From the NCBI RefSeq assembly GCF_000711195.1, contig NZ_JOMR01000001.1, positions 682,001 through 746,000 of the forward strand: a stretch of 64,000 nucleotides of DNA. The letters run 5' to 3'. The first letter of the stretch is position 1; every line of letters begins with the position of its first letter. A model generated the notes under the pieces. It had not been told where the DNA came from, searched no databases, and saw nothing but the letters and a program-made list of their open reading frames with translations. The position numbers and the translations under genes were made by a program. Below are positions 18,494-28,730 of the stretch, piece by piece. The stretch comes from Thiomicrospira pelophila DSM 1534. GTDB taxonomy: Bacteria; Pseudomonadota; Gammaproteobacteria; Thiomicrospirales; Thiomicrospiraceae.

Positions 18494-19774
18494 TTGAATC
18501 TACCAACCATTCGCAGTAGTTTGACTGATTGGTTAGACTGGTTGCTCAAATTGCATGCACAAGAAATCGAACTCGGGTTGGATCGAGTTCGAGAGGTAGC
18601 TAAACAGCTTGATGTATTGACGCCGGCTCCCTTTGTGATTACCGTTGCAGGCACCAACGGTAAGGGCTCTAGCGTCGCGATGCTGGTGGCTATCTTGAAG
18701 GCAGCAGGTTATAAAGTTGGCAGTTATACGTCCCCGCATATTTTGCGTTTTAATGAACGCATTCAATTAAACGCGCAACCTGTTACCGATCAGTCAATTG
18801 TGGCGGCATTTGATGCAATTGAAAAAGCACGTCAGGGCATAAAACTTACATATTTTGAGTTTGCTACTTTAGCCTCTTTGTTTATTTTTAAACAGGCCGA
18901 TATTGATGTAGTCGTGCTTGAAGTCGGATTGGGTGGTCGTTTAGATGCCGTTAATATTGTCGATGCCCAGGCTTGTTTATTAACCGCCATTGATGTGGAT
19001 CATATTGAGTGGTTGGGATCGGATCGTGACAAAATCGGTTTCGAGAAAGCAGGTGTTATGCGACCGAATGGATTGTCGGTATGTTCGGATCCAACCCCCC
19101 CTAAAACGGTGCTCGAACACGCAAAAAATCTAAAGGTTGATTTAAAGTTGTTGGGTCGGGACTATGATTTTGAGTCCAACAACGGAAACTGGCACTTCAA
19201 AACCAAGCATCAATCAATAACTTTGCCAGAACCTAATTTAGCTGGTCAATTTCAACTGCAAAACGCGGCGGGCGTAGTGGCTTTATTAAAGAATCAAGCC
19301 TGTTTAAAAATGGATCAAGCGGCTTTTGAAGGGGGGTTGAAAAAAGTGCAGCATCCTGGCCGCTTACAAACTATTCAAGTAGACCAGCAGGCCTGGTTGT
19401 TTGATGTGGCTCATAATCCACAATCGGTTGATGCTTTAGCCGCACATCTAACATCAGAGTCGGATAAAACTGAATATTTAGTTATTTTTTCAGCCTTATC
19501 TGATAAAGATATTCAGGCGATGACGTCTCAAATAAAATCTTTTGCCAGTCAGTGGCTACTGATTGATTTACACGTTGAACGTTCTGCGCCTTTAGCTCGG
19601 CTTCAAGAGGTGTTAAGATTAGCTGGCGTGGCAGCAGACCATCAGCAGACTTTTAATTCGATGGCTGATGCCGTCATCTATGCACGTCAATCAAAAGAAA
19701 AACGGGTTTTGGTCTATGGTTCTTTTGTTACCGTTTCACAAGCAATGACAGAGTTGACAGAATGGATGAGTTAA
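18494..19774 (+). CDS. folC: dihydrofolate synthase / folylpolyglutamate synthase
   Basis: FolC adds glutamate to dihydropteroate and then further glutamates to folates. The 426-residue Mur-ligase fold has the P-loop VAGTNGKGSSVAML, SYTSPHILRFNERI, VVLEVGLGGRLDAVN and, in the C-terminal domain, HPGRLQ and FDVAHNPQSVDAL. The start is TTG 18494 with AAGAGA upstream. A one-mismatch palindrome copy lies at 19386-19397 (read as QQAWL). The 3' end overlaps dedD by 13 bp. This order (accD-folC-dedD) is conserved in gammaproteobacteria. Confidence 0.95.
   Translation: MNLPTIRSSLTDWLDWLLKLHAQEIELGLDRVREVAKQLDVLTPAPFVITVAGTNGKGSSVAMLVAILKAAGYKVGSYTSPHILRFNERIQLNAQPVTDQSIVAAFDAIEKARQGIKLTYFEFATLASLFIFKQADIDVVVLEVGLGGRLDAVNIVDAQACLLTAIDVDHIEWLGSDRDKIGFEKAGVMRPNGLSVCSDPTPPKTVLEHAKNLKVDLKLLGRDYDFESNNGNWHFKTKHQSITLPEPNLAGQFQLQNAAGVVALLKNQACLKMDQAAFEGGLKKVQHPGRLQTIQVDQQAWLFDVAHNPQSVDALAAHLTSESDKTEYLVIFSALSDKDIQAMTSQIKSFASQWLLIDLHVERSAPLARLQEVLRLAGVAADHQQTFNSMADAVIYARQSKEKRVLVYGSFVTVSQAMTELTEWMS
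19386..19397. repeat. palindromic repeat, 1 mismatch (AGCAGGCCTGGT)
   Basis: One-mismatch copy inside folC, read as QQAWL, the QAW frame also seen in metZ and the FecR gene. Confidence 0.7.
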
Positions 19775-20445
19775 CAAAATATAGAATAACCGGCGCGGTG
19801 ATTTGGCTGGCGTTGTTGATATTATTGGTGCCGAGTTGGTATGCCAATCCAGTTGACTACGAAAAAGCACAGCCTTGGCTATACTCAACGTCAGATAATT
19901 CAATACCTGCGGAAGAAGTCATGCCTGTAAGTTCGCCTAGCCAGTCCAGCGATCCAGCTTCAGAGTATGTTGCAGAAACTAGCAAAACAGGCTCTGATAT
20001 AAAATCCGATCCCCAACCAGTTAAGTCGAATGCTTCAAGTCAAAAACAAACAGATATAACGCCAAAAGATTCCGCACAAACAACGCCATCAATCGAAACG
20101 AGTGTAATAGCTGAGCCTAAGAAGCCGGACGATTCTATTGAACTAGACCAACCTATGTCAACAGAAGAGACGGCCGAAATTAAAGAGCCAGTAATACCTT
20201 CAGAAGACAAGTCTCCAGCTTGGTTGGTGCGTGTGGCTTCTTATAGCTCAATTGAGTCAGCTAATCGAACATTGGGTGTGTTAGAAATGCGTTATAAAGT
20301 TACGATCGGTGACTTTTCTACTAAAACTCAAAAAATTTACTCGGTTCGCGTCGGACCATTTTCGAGCTTTGAAGAGGCCCAAGAAGCTAAAACAGTATTG
20401 GATAAGGAATTGGTTACTAATTCAGTGATTGTTCAAATCCGATAA
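19762..20445 (+). CDS. dedD: SPOR domain cell-division protein, DedD-like
   Basis: A 227-residue bitopic protein: a short cytoplasmic N-terminus, one membrane helix (about 9-26, GAVIWLALLILLVPSW), a long disordered Ser/Pro/Lys/Glu linker (about 40-150) and a C-terminal SPOR domain (about 152-227, AWLVRVASYSSIESA ... YSVRVGPFSSFEEAQEA). SPOR domains bind denuded glycan strands at the division septum. The position after folC and before purF matches dedD in E. coli. The gene cvpA, normally between dedD and purF, is not present. Confidence 0.88.
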   Translation: MDELTKYRITGAVIWLALLILLVPSWYANPVDYEKAQPWLYSTSDNSIPAEEVMPVSSPSQSSDPASEYVAETSKTGSDIKSDPQPVKSNASSQKQTDITPKDSAQTTPSIETSVIAEPKKPDDSIELDQPMSTEETAEIKEPVIPSEDKSPAWLVRVASYSSIESANRTLGVLEMRYKVTIGDFSTKTQKIYSVRVGPFSSFEEAQEAKTVLDKELVTNSVIVQIR

Positions 20446-20538
20446 TGAGTAAAATATTTTAAAACCGTTTTTAGTCAGCTGACTGTTTCGATAGTGGCTG
20501 GAAATTTTGATTTAAATCTAAGATAAGTGAGTAAGTTC

Positions 20539-22062
20539 ATGTGTGGTATTGTCGGAATTGTCTCGGCGAGTGGAGAACCTGTTAATCAAGAGCTATATGA
20601 TGCGCTAACTATTCTGCAGCATCGTGGACAGGATGCGGCGGGGATTGTAACTCATGATAATGGGCGCTTTTTCCAGCGCAAAGATAATGGCTTAGTTAAA
20701 GATGTGTTCCATACCCGTCACATGCGGGATCTGCATGGTTCAACTGGCATAGGTCATGTGCGTTATCCAACCGCTGGGTCATCCTCCAGCTCTGAAGCTC
20801 AACCGTTTTATGTGAACTCGCCGTACGGTATTGTGATGGGTCATAACGGTAACTTAACCAATGCTGAGCAGCTGAGCCAAGAAATTTACCAGCAGGACCA
20901 ACGTCATCTCAATACTAACTCTGACTCGGAAGTATTACTGAATGTATTTGCTCACGAGTTGATGAAGCAGCAGAAGTTGTTTGTCGATCAACATGATATT
21001 TTTAGTGCTATTAAACGTGTCCATAATCGCGTTCGAGGGGGTTATGCGGCGATAGGTTTAATCTCTGGTGTCGGTATGGTAGCTTTCCGTGATCCGTTTG
21101 CGTTGCGACCGGTTATCGTGGGTAAACGTACGAACCCTAAAGGCGGAACAGATTATATTGTGGCCTCAGAAAGCGTCGCTTTGGATGGTTTGGGTTTTAA
21201 ACATTATCGCGACTTGGCCCCCGGCGAAGCGGTTGTTGTCATGGAAAGCGGTGAGATTTATTTTGAGCAGTGTCACGACAACCCTCAGTATTCACCTTGT
21301 ATCTTTGAGTTTGTTTATTTTGCACGTCCAGATTCAATGATTGATGATATTTCAGTTTATAAATCCCGTTTACGTATGGGTGAAAAGTTGGCTGAAAAAA
21401 TTCAACGTATTTGGGGCGATCACGATATTGATGTGGTAATGCCGATTCCGGATACGAGTCGAACGGCTGCATTACAGCTTGCAGAGAAGCTGCGGTTACC
21501 TTACCGTGAAGGCTTTATAAAAAACCGTTATATAGGACGCACGTTTATTATGCCGGGGCAAACCCAACGTAAGAAATCAGTGCGCCAAAAATTGAATGCG
21601 ATTGGTTTAGAGTTTGAAGGTAAAAATGTATTACTAGTAGATGATTCGATTGTGCGTGGTACCACCTCAGGTGAAATTGTGCAAATGGCACGAGAAGCGG
21701 GTGCGAACAAAGTTTATTTTGCTTCCGCCGCACCACCCGTCAGGTACCCCTATGTATATGGTATTGATATGCCATCGGCGAACGAGTTGGTTGCTAATAA
21801 TCGAACGGAAGAAGAAGTGGCGGCATTTATTGGTGCAGACAAACTCATTTACCAAGATCTAACCGATTTAGTAGAAGCGGTTGGTGTTGGTAGTCAGCAG
21901 ATATCTTGTTTTGATACGTCCTGCTTTAGTGGCGAATACGTGACTGGCGATATTACCGAGGAGTATTTGCAAAGTATTGCCAATGCCCGTAACGATGGAG
22001 CCAAAGCGAAACAAAAAAACAATGCCCCAGAAACCATTGGTTTACATAATCAAGGACATTAA
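20539..22062 (+). CDS. purF: amidophosphoribosyltransferase
   Basis: PurF makes phosphoribosylamine from PRPP and glutamine, the first step of purine synthesis. I start at ATG 20539 so that the catalytic cysteine of the glutaminase domain follows directly (MCGIVGIVS); an in-frame GTG at 20527 would bury it. Glutaminase marks are [11 protein letters not shown] and [10 protein letters not shown]. The PRPP loop is [16 protein letters not shown]. At 507 residues it has the E. coli length. It lies 93 bp after dedD, and this gap may hold its own promoter. Confidence 0.96.
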   Translation: MCGIVGIVSASGEPVNQELYDALTILQHRGQDAAGIVTHDNGRFFQRKDNGLVKDVFHTRHMRDLHGSTGIGHVRYPTAGSSSSSEAQPFYVNSPYGIVMGHNGNLTNAEQLSQEIYQQDQRHLNTNSDSEVLLNVFAHELMKQQKLFVDQHDIFSAIKRVHNRVRGGYAAIGLISGVGMVAFRDPFALRPVIVGKRTNPKGGTDYIVASESVALDGLGFKHYRDLAPGEAVVVMESGEIYFEQCHDNPQYSPCIFEFVYFARPDSMIDDISVYKSRLRMGEKLAEKIQRIWGDHDIDVVMPIPDTSRTAALQLAEKLRLPYREGFIKNRYIGRTFIMPGQTQRKKSVRQKLNAIGLEFEGKNVLLVDDSIVRGTTSGEIVQMAREAGANKVYFASAAPPVRYPYVYGIDMPSANELVANNRTEEEVAAFIGADKLIYQDLTDLVEAVGVGSQQISCFDTSCFSGEYVTGDITEEYLQSIANARNDGAKAKQKNNAPETIGLHNQGH

Positions 22063-22063
22063 A

Positions 22064-23242
22064 TTGGACGAATTTTTGTTAGAAACTTTAGCCATACGTT
22101 CGGGCTACGAACGAACTCATGAACAAGAGAATAGTGAGGCTATTTTTCCAACCTCCAGTTTTGTATATGAGAGTGCCCAGCAAGCAGCCGACCGATTTAG
22201 TGGTGAAGTGCCGGGTAATGTATACTCGCGATTTACCAATCCAACTGTTCGCACATTTGAAAAACGTTTGGCTGCTATGGAAGGCGGTGAGGCGTGTGTT
22301 GCGACGGCTTCTGGTATGGCGGCAATCTTGGCTACTTTTATGGGATTGCTTTCGCATGGTGACCATATCGTTTCATCCAGCAGTATATTTGGTACCACCA
22401 AGGTTTTGTTTACTAAATATCTTGCCAAATTTGGTATTGAGGTTTCGTTTGTACCGCAAACGGATCACCAGGCCTGGTGCTCGGCTATTCAGTCTAATAC
22501 TAAGGCGTTATTTTTAGAAACCCCCTCTAACCCTTTAACCGAAATTGCGGACATCGGTTATTTGGCTGAGCTGTCAAAATCGCATAATGCACTTTTGATA
22601 GTGGATAATTGTTTCTGCACGCCGATTTTGCAACAACCTTTGAAATTGGGTGCGGATATCGTCATTCACTCTGCGACCAAGTTCATCGATGGGCAAGGTC
22701 GATGCTTAGGCGGCGCGGTCATCGGTTCCGAGAAACTGGTGGGTGAAGAAGTTCGGGGTGTAATCAGAACTGCAGGGCCGAGTATGAGTCCGTTTAACGC
22801 ATGGGTTTTCATCAAGGGCTTAGAAACATTACATGTTCGTATGGAAGCGCATTGTTTGCGTGCGCATAAGCTTGCACTTTGGCTAAGTGAACATCCTGCA
22901 GTAGAAAAAGTATTTTATCCAGGCTTAGAGTCGCATCCTCAATATGCTTTGGCTCAACAACAACAAACCGCTGGTGGTGCATTAGTGAGTTTTCGCATCA
23001 AAGGTGGACGAGAGCAGGCCTGGTCAGTAATTGATGCAACCCAGATGCTGTCTATTACGGCCAATTTAGGCGATGTTAAAACCAGCATCACGCATCCAGC
23101 CACAACCACTCATTGCAGAGTGGCGGCTGAAGAACGTTTAGCAACAGGTATTACCGATAACTTGGTCAGAGTGTCGGTTGGTCTTGAGAACTTGGCTGAT
23201 ATTCAAGCCGACTTGCAACGCGGATTAGATCAATTGATTTAA
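22064..23242 (+). CDS. metZ: O-succinylhomoserine sulfhydrylase
   Basis: MetZ makes homocysteine directly from O-succinylhomoserine and sulfide (PLP enzyme of the Cys/Met family). The best start is TTG 22064, just after the purF stop, with AAGGA at 22052-22056; the reading frame stays open further upstream but only inside purF. The 392 residues contain NVYSRFTNPTVRTFEKRLAA, the PLP lysine in HSATKFIDGQGR and VDNCFCTPILQQPLKLGAD, all as in Pseudomonas MetZ. An exact palindrome copy at 22467-22478 encodes HQAWC and a variant at 23013 encodes QAWS. The purF-metZ order is conserved in Pseudomonas. Confidence 0.93.
   Translation: MDEFLLETLAIRSGYERTHEQENSEAIFPTSSFVYESAQQAADRFSGEVPGNVYSRFTNPTVRTFEKRLAAMEGGEACVATASGMAAILATFMGLLSHGDHIVSSSSIFGTTKVLFTKYLAKFGIEVSFVPQTDHQAWCSAIQSNTKALFLETPSNPLTEIADIGYLAELSKSHNALLIVDNCFCTPILQQPLKLGADIVIHSATKFIDGQGRCLGGAVIGSEKLVGEEVRGVIRTAGPSMSPFNAWVFIKGLETLHVRMEAHCLRAHKLALWLSEHPAVEKVFYPGLESHPQYALAQQQQTAGGALVSFRIKGGREQAWSVIDATQMLSITANLGDVKTSITHPATTTHCRVAAEERLATGITDNLVRVSVGLENLADIQADLQRGLDQLI
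22467..22478. repeat. palindromic repeat ACCAGGCCTGGT (exact)
   Basis: Exact copy inside metZ, read as CAC-CAG-GCC-TGG (HQAW). Confidence 0.9.
23013..23024. repeat. palindromic repeat, 1 mismatch (AGCAGGCCTGGT)
   Basis: Second copy inside metZ, one mismatch at position 2, read as EQAWS. Confidence 0.7.
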
Positions 23243-23274
23243 TCCGTTCGAGCTAATAACAGAATTAACAAAAA

Positions 23275-23583
23275 TTATTTAGGTAACACTAATTCAGGGT
23301 TTTTGGCGCGAGCACGATAAATAACAAACATTTTACCTACCGTCTGCACCAGCTTGGCTTTGGAGTGTGAGATTACATAGTCGATAATCGCTTTGCGATC
23401 TTCACGCTCACCCGCGGCCATTTTAACCTTTAGTAATTCATGATGCTCTAGCGACTTGTTTAACTCAGCCATTAAACTGTCTGTGACACCTTGCGAACCA
23501 ATGATGATAACGGGGTTTAGGCCATGTGCAATGCCACGTAAGTATTTTTTTTGATTTGCGGTTAAGGTTGAATCGGTCTTCAT
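23275..23583 (-). CDS. yhbY: ribosome assembly RNA-binding protein (CRM domain)
   Basis: YhbY is a small CRM-domain protein that binds pre-50S particles. The 102 residues begin LTANQKKYLRGIAHGLNPVIIIGSQGVT, the CRM signature, followed by HELLKVKMAAGEREDRKAI and the end strand VQTVGKMFVIYRA. It is divergent from rlmE with 85 bp between them, the same head-to-head arrangement as yhbY and rlmE in E. coli, which supports a shared role in large-subunit maturation. Confidence 0.94.
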   Translation of the reverse strand: MKTDSTLTANQKKYLRGIAHGLNPVIIIGSQGVTDSLMAELNKSLEHHELLKVKMAAGEREDRKAIIDYVISHSKAKLVQTVGKMFVIYRARAKNPELVLPK

Positions 23584-23668
23584 GTTGGTGACTACTCAAA
23601 AGCTAAAAAAGCTATTTTAAATGAAAACAACTTCGTCCGAGAACTAAATCAGCGGGAACCAAACGAAT

Positions 23669-24286
23669 ATGTCCAGATCCAAATCCAGCGCACGCTGGTT
23701 ACAAGAACACTTTGATGACCCATATGTCTTGCAAGCACAAAAAGATGGTTGGCGGTCACGTGCCATTTATAAGCTGCAAGAGTTGGATGAGAAAGACAAA
23801 CTGTTTAAACCAGGCCTGGTGGTTGTCGATCTAGGTGCCGCACCGGGCGGTTGGTCGCAATGGGCGGCGCAGCAAGTTGGCGAGACAGGTCATGTGTTTG
23901 CATTGGATATCTTGCCGGTCGACCCTTATGCGGGTGTTAGCTTTATTCAAGGCGATTTTCGAGAAGATGAGGTTTATCAAAACTTATTGGATGCACTGGG
24001 TGATCGTGAGGTCGATCTCGTTATGTCAGACATGGCGCCGAATATGAGTGGTAATAAGGCGGTTGATATCCCTCGCGCAATGCACCTGGTTGAATTAACT
24101 CTGGAGCTTGCGAGTCAAGTATTGAGAAAAAATGGTACGGTTATTATGAAAGTTTTTCAGGGTGAAGGTTTTGATCAGCTCTTGCAAAACATGCGCGCTG
24201 ACTATATGAAAGTGATTAGCCGAAAACCTAAAGCTTCAAGACCACGCAGCAAAGAAATTTATGTGTTAGGTATGGGTAAGAAATGA
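23669..24286 (+). CDS. rlmE: 23S rRNA (uridine-2'-O-) methyltransferase
   Basis: RlmE (RrmJ/FtsJ) methylates U2552 in the A-loop of 23S rRNA. The 205 residues include [19 protein letters not shown] at the N-terminus, the SAM loop [17 protein letters not shown], the catalytic aspartate in [11 protein letters not shown], the lysine in [13 protein letters not shown] and the terminal glutamate in [12 protein letters not shown]. An exact palindrome copy (23809-23820) encodes KPGLV immediately before motif I. ftsH follows after 154 bp, as in E. coli. Confidence 0.96.
   Translation: MSRSKSSARWLQEHFDDPYVLQAQKDGWRSRAIYKLQELDEKDKLFKPGLVVVDLGAAPGGWSQWAAQQVGETGHVFALDILPVDPYAGVSFIQGDFREDEVYQNLLDALGDREVDLVMSDMAPNMSGNKAVDIPRAMHLVELTLELASQVLRKNGTVIMKVFQGEGFDQLLQNMRADYMKVISRKPKASRPRSKEIYVLGMGKK
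23809..23820. repeat. palindromic repeat ACCAGGCCTGGT (exact)
   Basis: Exact copy inside rlmE, read as PGLV in the same frame as the asd and nuoN copies. Confidence 0.9.
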
Positions 24287-24354
24287 CATGTTTTTAAACT
24301 TGATAAATGTTCGTTTTATTTTTATTAGGTCATAATTAAAACTTATTCTTCTTT

Positions 24355-24383
24355 TTGCTCGGGTGTTATCTGCATGGTATGAT
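24355..24383 (+). promoter_or_regulatory. likely sigma-70 promoter of ftsH
   Basis: TTGCTC at 24355-24360 and TATGAT at 24378-24383 with 17-bp spacing, 58 bp before the ftsH start. It is in the AT-rich rlmE-ftsH gap. No clear heat-shock sigma-32 boxes were seen. Confidence 0.5.
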
Positions 24384-24440
24384 TGCTCTATGTGACATTG
24401 TTAAAACACTATGCTTAGCATGGTTTTTAAGGAAAACTAA

Positions 24441-26384
24441 ATGAAAAACGATATGCTAAAAAATCTACTGATCTGGGCTGCGGTAGCCTTAATTTTGATG
24501 TCTGTGTTTAATCACTTCGGGTCATCAAACTATCAGTCCTCCAGCCGTTTAGATTACTCACAGTTTATTGATGAAGTGCGTGATGGCCGAGTCAGTAGCG
24601 TCAATATTGAAGGTTCGACGATTCGTGGCGTGTATTCGTCAGGCGAAGCCTTTACCACTTATAACCCGGGTGATGCTGGCTTGATGGGTGATTTACTTGC
24701 AAATCGTGTAACCGTAAGTTCTCAGCCACCACAAAAACAAAGTTTGTTAATGCAGATTTTCATTTCGTGGTTCCCAATGTTGTTATTGATCGCGATTTGG
24801 ATATTCTTTATGCGCTCAATGGGCGGTGGCATGGGCGGTAAAGGTGGCCCTATGTCGTTTGGTAAAAGCAAAGCGCGCATGTTGTCAGAAGATCAGGTGA
24901 AGGTTAACTTTGATGATGTCGCTGGTGCGGATGAGGCTAAAGAAGAAGTCTCTGAGCTGGTCGATTTTTTACGTGACCCTGAAAAATATCAAAATCTAGG
25001 TGGTCAAATTCCGCGTGGTGTCTTGATGGTGGGTCCGCCTGGCACAGGTAAAACATTGCTAGCTAAAGCGATTGCGGGCGAAGCTAAGGTGCCTTTTTTT
25101 ACGATTTCAGGTTCCGACTTCGTAGAAATGTTTGTCGGTGTCGGGGCGTCACGTGTCCGTGATATGTTTGAGCAAGCAAAGGCGCATGCTCCTTGTATTA
25201 TCTTTATAGATGAAATTGATGCAGTGGGACGTAGTCGTGGAGCCGGTATGGGTGGCGGCAATGACGAACGCGAACAAACGCTAAACCAAATGCTGGTTGA
25301 AATGGATGGTTTTGAAGGCAACGAAGGCGTGATTGTGATTGCCGCCACGAACCGTCCTGATGTTTTGGATCCCGCCTTATTGCGTCCTGGTCGTTTTGAC
25401 CGTCAGGTCACCGTTGGCTTGCCAGATGTGCGTGGGCGTGAACAAATTTTAAAAGTACATATGCGTAAAGTGCCTGTAGCTGATGATGTAAAACCCGCCT
25501 TGATTGCGCGTGGTACGCCTGGCTTTTCAGGTGCCGATTTGGCCAACTTGGTTAATGAAGCGGCCTTGTTTGCTGCGCGTTTAGGCGAAAGAACTGTGAC
25601 TCAAAACCACTTTGAGCGCGCTAAGGATAAAATCCTGATGGGCGTTGAACGTAAGAGTATGGTGATGAGCGAGGCTGAAAAACGCCTAACGGCTTATCAT
25701 GAAGCGGGACACGCCATTATTGGTTATTTAGTACCTGAGCATGATCCAGTATATAAAGTGAGTATTATCCCACGTGGACGTGCATTAGGTGTAACCATGT
25801 ATTTGCCAGAAGAGGACTCTTGGAGTTACAGCAAACGTAAGCTCGAAAGCCAACTTTCAAGTTTATATGGTGGTCGTATTGCCGAAGAAATGACTTTCGG
25901 TCCGGATGCAGTGACGACAGGGGCGAGTAATGATATTGAACGTGCTACCAAGCTGGCGCGTAGCATGGTAACAAAATGGGGTTTGTCTGATAAATTAGGA
26001 CCGTTACTCTATGAAGAAGAAGAGCAAAACTTTTTAGGATCTAGTTCGCGTACCAGTCATGTATCCGATGAAACGGCGAAGTTAATTGATAGTGAAGTGC
26101 GTCGTGTAATTGATGATAATTACAAGCGTTCACAAGATATCTTAACCACACATAAAGATAAACTTGAAATTATGGCGGAAGCTTTAATGCAATACGAAAC
26201 AATTGATGCTGAGCAAATAAAAAACATTATGGAAGGTCGTGAACCCGGCGCACCAAAAGATTGGGGTGAGCCAAGTGCACCGGTTAAGCCAAATGATCCA
26301 GAGGCTAGTGCACCGGAAATGGTATCAGATGATCTGACCGGAGAAGATGAAAAGCCGGCTGGAGCCGAGCCCAAGCTTCATTAA
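24441..26384 (+). CDS. ftsH: ATP-dependent zinc metalloprotease FtsH
   Basis: FtsH is the membrane-bound AAA+ protease for misfolded membrane proteins and regulators. The 647 residues show two membrane helices (about 5-24 and 98-117), the AAA module with Walker A GPPGTGKT, Walker B IIFIDEID and the second region of homology [20 protein letters not shown], and the zinc protease site H420EAGH424. The C-terminal tail is Pro/Glu-rich. The N-terminal periplasmic domain includes [13 protein letters not shown] strong terminator follows the stop. Confidence 0.97.
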   Translation: MKNDMLKNLLIWAAVALILMSVFNHFGSSNYQSSSRLDYSQFIDEVRDGRVSSVNIEGSTIRGVYSSGEAFTTYNPGDAGLMGDLLANRVTVSSQPPQKQSLLMQIFISWFPMLLLIAIWIFFMRSMGGGMGGKGGPMSFGKSKARMLSEDQVKVNFDDVAGADEAKEEVSELVDFLRDPEKYQNLGGQIPRGVLMVGPPGTGKTLLAKAIAGEAKVPFFTISGSDFVEMFVGVGASRVRDMFEQAKAHAPCIIFIDEIDAVGRSRGAGMGGGNDEREQTLNQMLVEMDGFEGNEGVIVIAATNRPDVLDPALLRPGRFDRQVTVGLPDVRGREQILKVHMRKVPVADDVKPALIARGTPGFSGADLANLVNEAALFAARLGERTVTQNHFERAKDKILMGVERKSMVMSEAEKRLTAYHEAGHAIIGYLVPEHDPVYKVSIIPRGRALGVTMYLPEEDSWSYSKRKLESQLSSLYGGRIAEEMTFGPDAVTTGASNDIERATKLARSMVTKWGLSDKLGPLLYEEEEQNFLGSSSRTSHVSDETAKLIDSEVRRVIDDNYKRSQDILTTHKDKLEIMAEALMQYETIDAEQIKNIMEGREPGAPKDWGEPSAPVKPNDPEASAPEMVSDDLTGEDEKPAGAEPKLH

Positions 26385-26400
26385 TTTAGCGTTTAGCTAG

Positions 26401-26458
26401 AGCCCTACTTGTTTTAATGCTGGTTAAGCTAACCCATTAAGTCAACTAGGGCTTTTTT
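26401..26458 (+). terminator. intrinsic terminator after ftsH
   Basis: AGCCCTACTTG (26401-26411) pairs with CAACTAGGGCT (26443-26453), 10 of 11 positions, followed by TTTTTT (26453-26458). The loop holds a second small hairpin. It lies 17 bp after the ftsH stop and directly before folP. Confidence 0.85.
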
Positions 26459-26470
26459 GTGGGTGGTTTT

Positions 26471-27304
26471 ATGAACTTAGTTGATAGTATGCAAGCGGAT
26501 AGTGCTGAGCCGCTTATTATGGGTATTTTGAATGTAACCCCGGATTCGTTTTCCGATGGAGGGCTTTATACACAACAAGATCAGCTGAAATATCGCATTC
26601 AAAGTATGGCAGAGCAAGGCGCACACATCATTGATATCGGTGGTGAATCCACCAGGCCTGGTGCTTTAAGTGTGAGCTTGGAAGAAGAAAAAGACCGTGT
26701 TTTGCCGGCGGTAGAGTTGGTCAAAGAGTATTCGGATTGTTGGGTATCGATTGATACTTATAAAACCGAAGTGATGCGTGAATCACTTGCTTTAGGTGTA
26801 GATATGATTAACGATGTCAATGCACTCCAGTCGGATGGTGCGTTGGCTTTGTTAGCCTCAGTTGATGCCGCAATATGTTTAATGCATAAGCAGGGGCAAC
26901 CAGAAAACATGCAAGCTAAGCCTGTCTATGATGATGTACTTACACAAGTTCATGAGTTTTTAAAAGCAAGAATTGAGGCTTGTCAGCAAGCAGGAATCGA
27001 CAAAAAGAGATTGGTGCTTGATCCAGGTTTTGGTTTTGGTAAAAGCCTTGGGCACAACCAAACCTTATTTAAAAATTTGACAGACTTAACTCTACAAGGT
27101 TTTCCAGTTTTAGTAGGTGTTTCGCGTAAAACTATGATTGGTGAATTGTTGGGTGACGCACCGATTGATAAACGGATGCTTGGCAGTGTTGTCGCGGCGT
27201 TATTGGCGGTGCAACGCGGAGCCAAAATTGTGCGCGTGCATGATGTAGCGGAAACAGCACAGGCACTCAGTCTGGCTAGATCTTTAACGAGCAACTCCTT
27301 GTAA
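26471..27304 (+). CDS. folP: dihydropteroate synthase
   Basis: FolP joins p-aminobenzoate to dihydropterin pyrophosphate and is the sulfonamide target. The signature IMGILNVTPDSFSDGG is near the N-terminus; IDIGGESTRPGA, INDVNALQ, LDPGFGFGKSLGHN and GVSRKTMIGELLG follow. I use ATG 26471 (MNLVDSM); an in-frame GTG at 26459 falls at the end of the ftsH terminator. The length of 277 residues is normal. An exact palindrome copy (26651-26662) encodes the invariant STRPGA pterin loop. glmM follows after 16 bp, as in E. coli. Confidence 0.95.
   Translation: MNLVDSMQADSAEPLIMGILNVTPDSFSDGGLYTQQDQLKYRIQSMAEQGAHIIDIGGESTRPGALSVSLEEEKDRVLPAVELVKEYSDCWVSIDTYKTEVMRESLALGVDMINDVNALQSDGALALLASVDAAICLMHKQGQPENMQAKPVYDDVLTQVHEFLKARIEACQQAGIDKKRLVLDPGFGFGKSLGHNQTLFKNLTDLTLQGFPVLVGVSRKTMIGELLGDAPIDKRMLGSVVAALLAVQRGAKIVRVHDVAETAQALSLARSLTSNSL
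26651..26662. repeat. palindromic repeat ACCAGGCCTGGT (exact)
   Basis: Exact copy in folP, read as ACC-AGG-CCT-GGT (TRPG), a third reading frame compared with the asd and metZ copies. Confidence 0.9.
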
Positions 27305-27320
27305 CGATTGGGATTAAGAG

Positions 27321-28661
27321 ATGAATAAAAAGTACTTTGGAACAGATGGAATACGCTGTCGGGTAGGGCAAGGTTTGATGACGCCCGATCAAGTTCTAAA
27401 ACTAGGTTGGGCAACAGGGCGTGTATTAAAAGCTCGGGGTGCTTCAAAAGTTCTGATCGGAAAGGACACACGAATTTCAGGTTATATGTTCGAGTCAGCC
27501 TTGGAGGCGGGTTTAATTTATGCTGGTGTTGACGTGTTATTGCTGGGTCCGATGCCGACGCCTGCGGTAGCTTATTTAACCCGTACCTTTCACGCCGATA
27601 TTGGTATTGTGATTAGCGCTTCACATAACCCACACTATGACAACGGTATCAAGTTTTTTAATGAGAGCGGTTTAAAAATTTCGGATGAAATGGAGTTGGC
27701 TATCGAAGCAGCATTTGATGAGCCTATGTTAATTGATAGTCAGTTAGACGAATTGGCGGCTTTAGGTCGTGCTCAACGTGTTTCAGATGCGCCCGGACGA
27801 TACATCGAATATTGTAAAAGCACTTACCCTTTGAGTGAAAAGTTAGATGGGCTTCACTTGGTTATTGATTGTGCACATGGCGCGACTTATCATGTGGCCC
27901 CGCACGTGTTTGAAGAGTTAGGTGCAAAAGTAACCACAATGGGTGATAAACCGAATGGTTTAAATATTAATCAAGGTTGTGGTGCCACAGATTTAGCGGC
28001 TCTAATTGAAAAAGTTAAACAAGAAAAAGCGGACTTAGGGATTGCATTAGATGGCGATGGCGATCGCTTAATGATGATTGATAGCTCCGGACGGGTTCTT
28101 GATGGGGATGATCTGCTTTATATTCTGGCTTCACATACTTATGATGAGCAAACAGGTGTAGTTGGTACTTTAATGACTAACTTGGGAATTGAAAACGCCC
28201 TTAAGAAACAAGGTTTGGAGTTTATTCGTGCAAATGTAGGGGATCGCTATGTTATGCAAGAACTCAAACAAAGAGGATGGTTGCTGGGCGCGGAAGGATC
28301 GGGTCATATTTTATGTCTAGATAAGTCTTCAACAGGTGATGGTATTGTGGCTGCGTTACAAGTCTTGAGTGTGATGCAGCTAACGGGCAAAAGTTTATCT
28401 AAGCTACTAGAGGGAGTGGAGAAGTACCCAATGGGCTTAGTAAATGTAAAAGTAGTTAAGCCTTTTGATTTAAATTCTGATATTGAGTTAGTTAAGGCTA
28501 TTGATGCGTTTAATGCTGACTATGCAGGACAGGCGCGTGTATTGATTCGTGCATCCGGTACTGAACCGGTGGTTCGTGTTATGGTTGAAGCTGCAGATCA
28601 AGAAGTGGTTACAAACTACGTAGAAAAGCTGGCCGGGCTGGTAGGGAAAGCGTTTTCATAA
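27321..28661 (+). CDS. glmM: phosphoglucosamine mutase
   Basis: GlmM interconverts glucosamine-6-phosphate and glucosamine-1-phosphate on the way to UDP-GlcNAc, for peptidoglycan and lipopolysaccharide. The 446 residues include KYFGTDGIRCRVG, the phosphoserine S101 in ISASHNPHYDNGIKF, the metal loop ALDGDGDRLMMID, LGAEGSGHI and the phosphate-binding IRASGTEPVVRVM. Gene order folP-glmM is widely conserved. tpiA starts 70 bp downstream. Confidence 0.97.
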   Translation: MNKKYFGTDGIRCRVGQGLMTPDQVLKLGWATGRVLKARGASKVLIGKDTRISGYMFESALEAGLIYAGVDVLLLGPMPTPAVAYLTRTFHADIGIVISASHNPHYDNGIKFFNESGLKISDEMELAIEAAFDEPMLIDSQLDELAALGRAQRVSDAPGRYIEYCKSTYPLSEKLDGLHLVIDCAHGATYHVAPHVFEELGAKVTTMGDKPNGLNINQGCGATDLAALIEKVKQEKADLGIALDGDGDRLMMIDSSGRVLDGDDLLYILASHTYDEQTGVVGTLMTNLGIENALKKQGLEFIRANVGDRYVMQELKQRGWLLGAEGSGHILCLDKSSTGDGIVAALQVLSVMQLTGKSLSKLLEGVEKYPMGLVNVKVVKPFDLNSDIELVKAIDAFNADYAGQARVLIRASGTEPVVRVMVEAADQEVVTNYVEKLAGLVGKAFS

Positions 28662-28730
28662 AATTGTCAATATTGTTTTTTTGGTTCAAAGCCGCTAATA
28701 TTGTCGGACTTTTTGGTTGGAGATAGTCGA

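Noticed and set aside
21977-22063. Upstream extension of metZ into purF
   Set aside because: The added residues are not conserved, and TTG 22064 has a well-placed AAGGA site.
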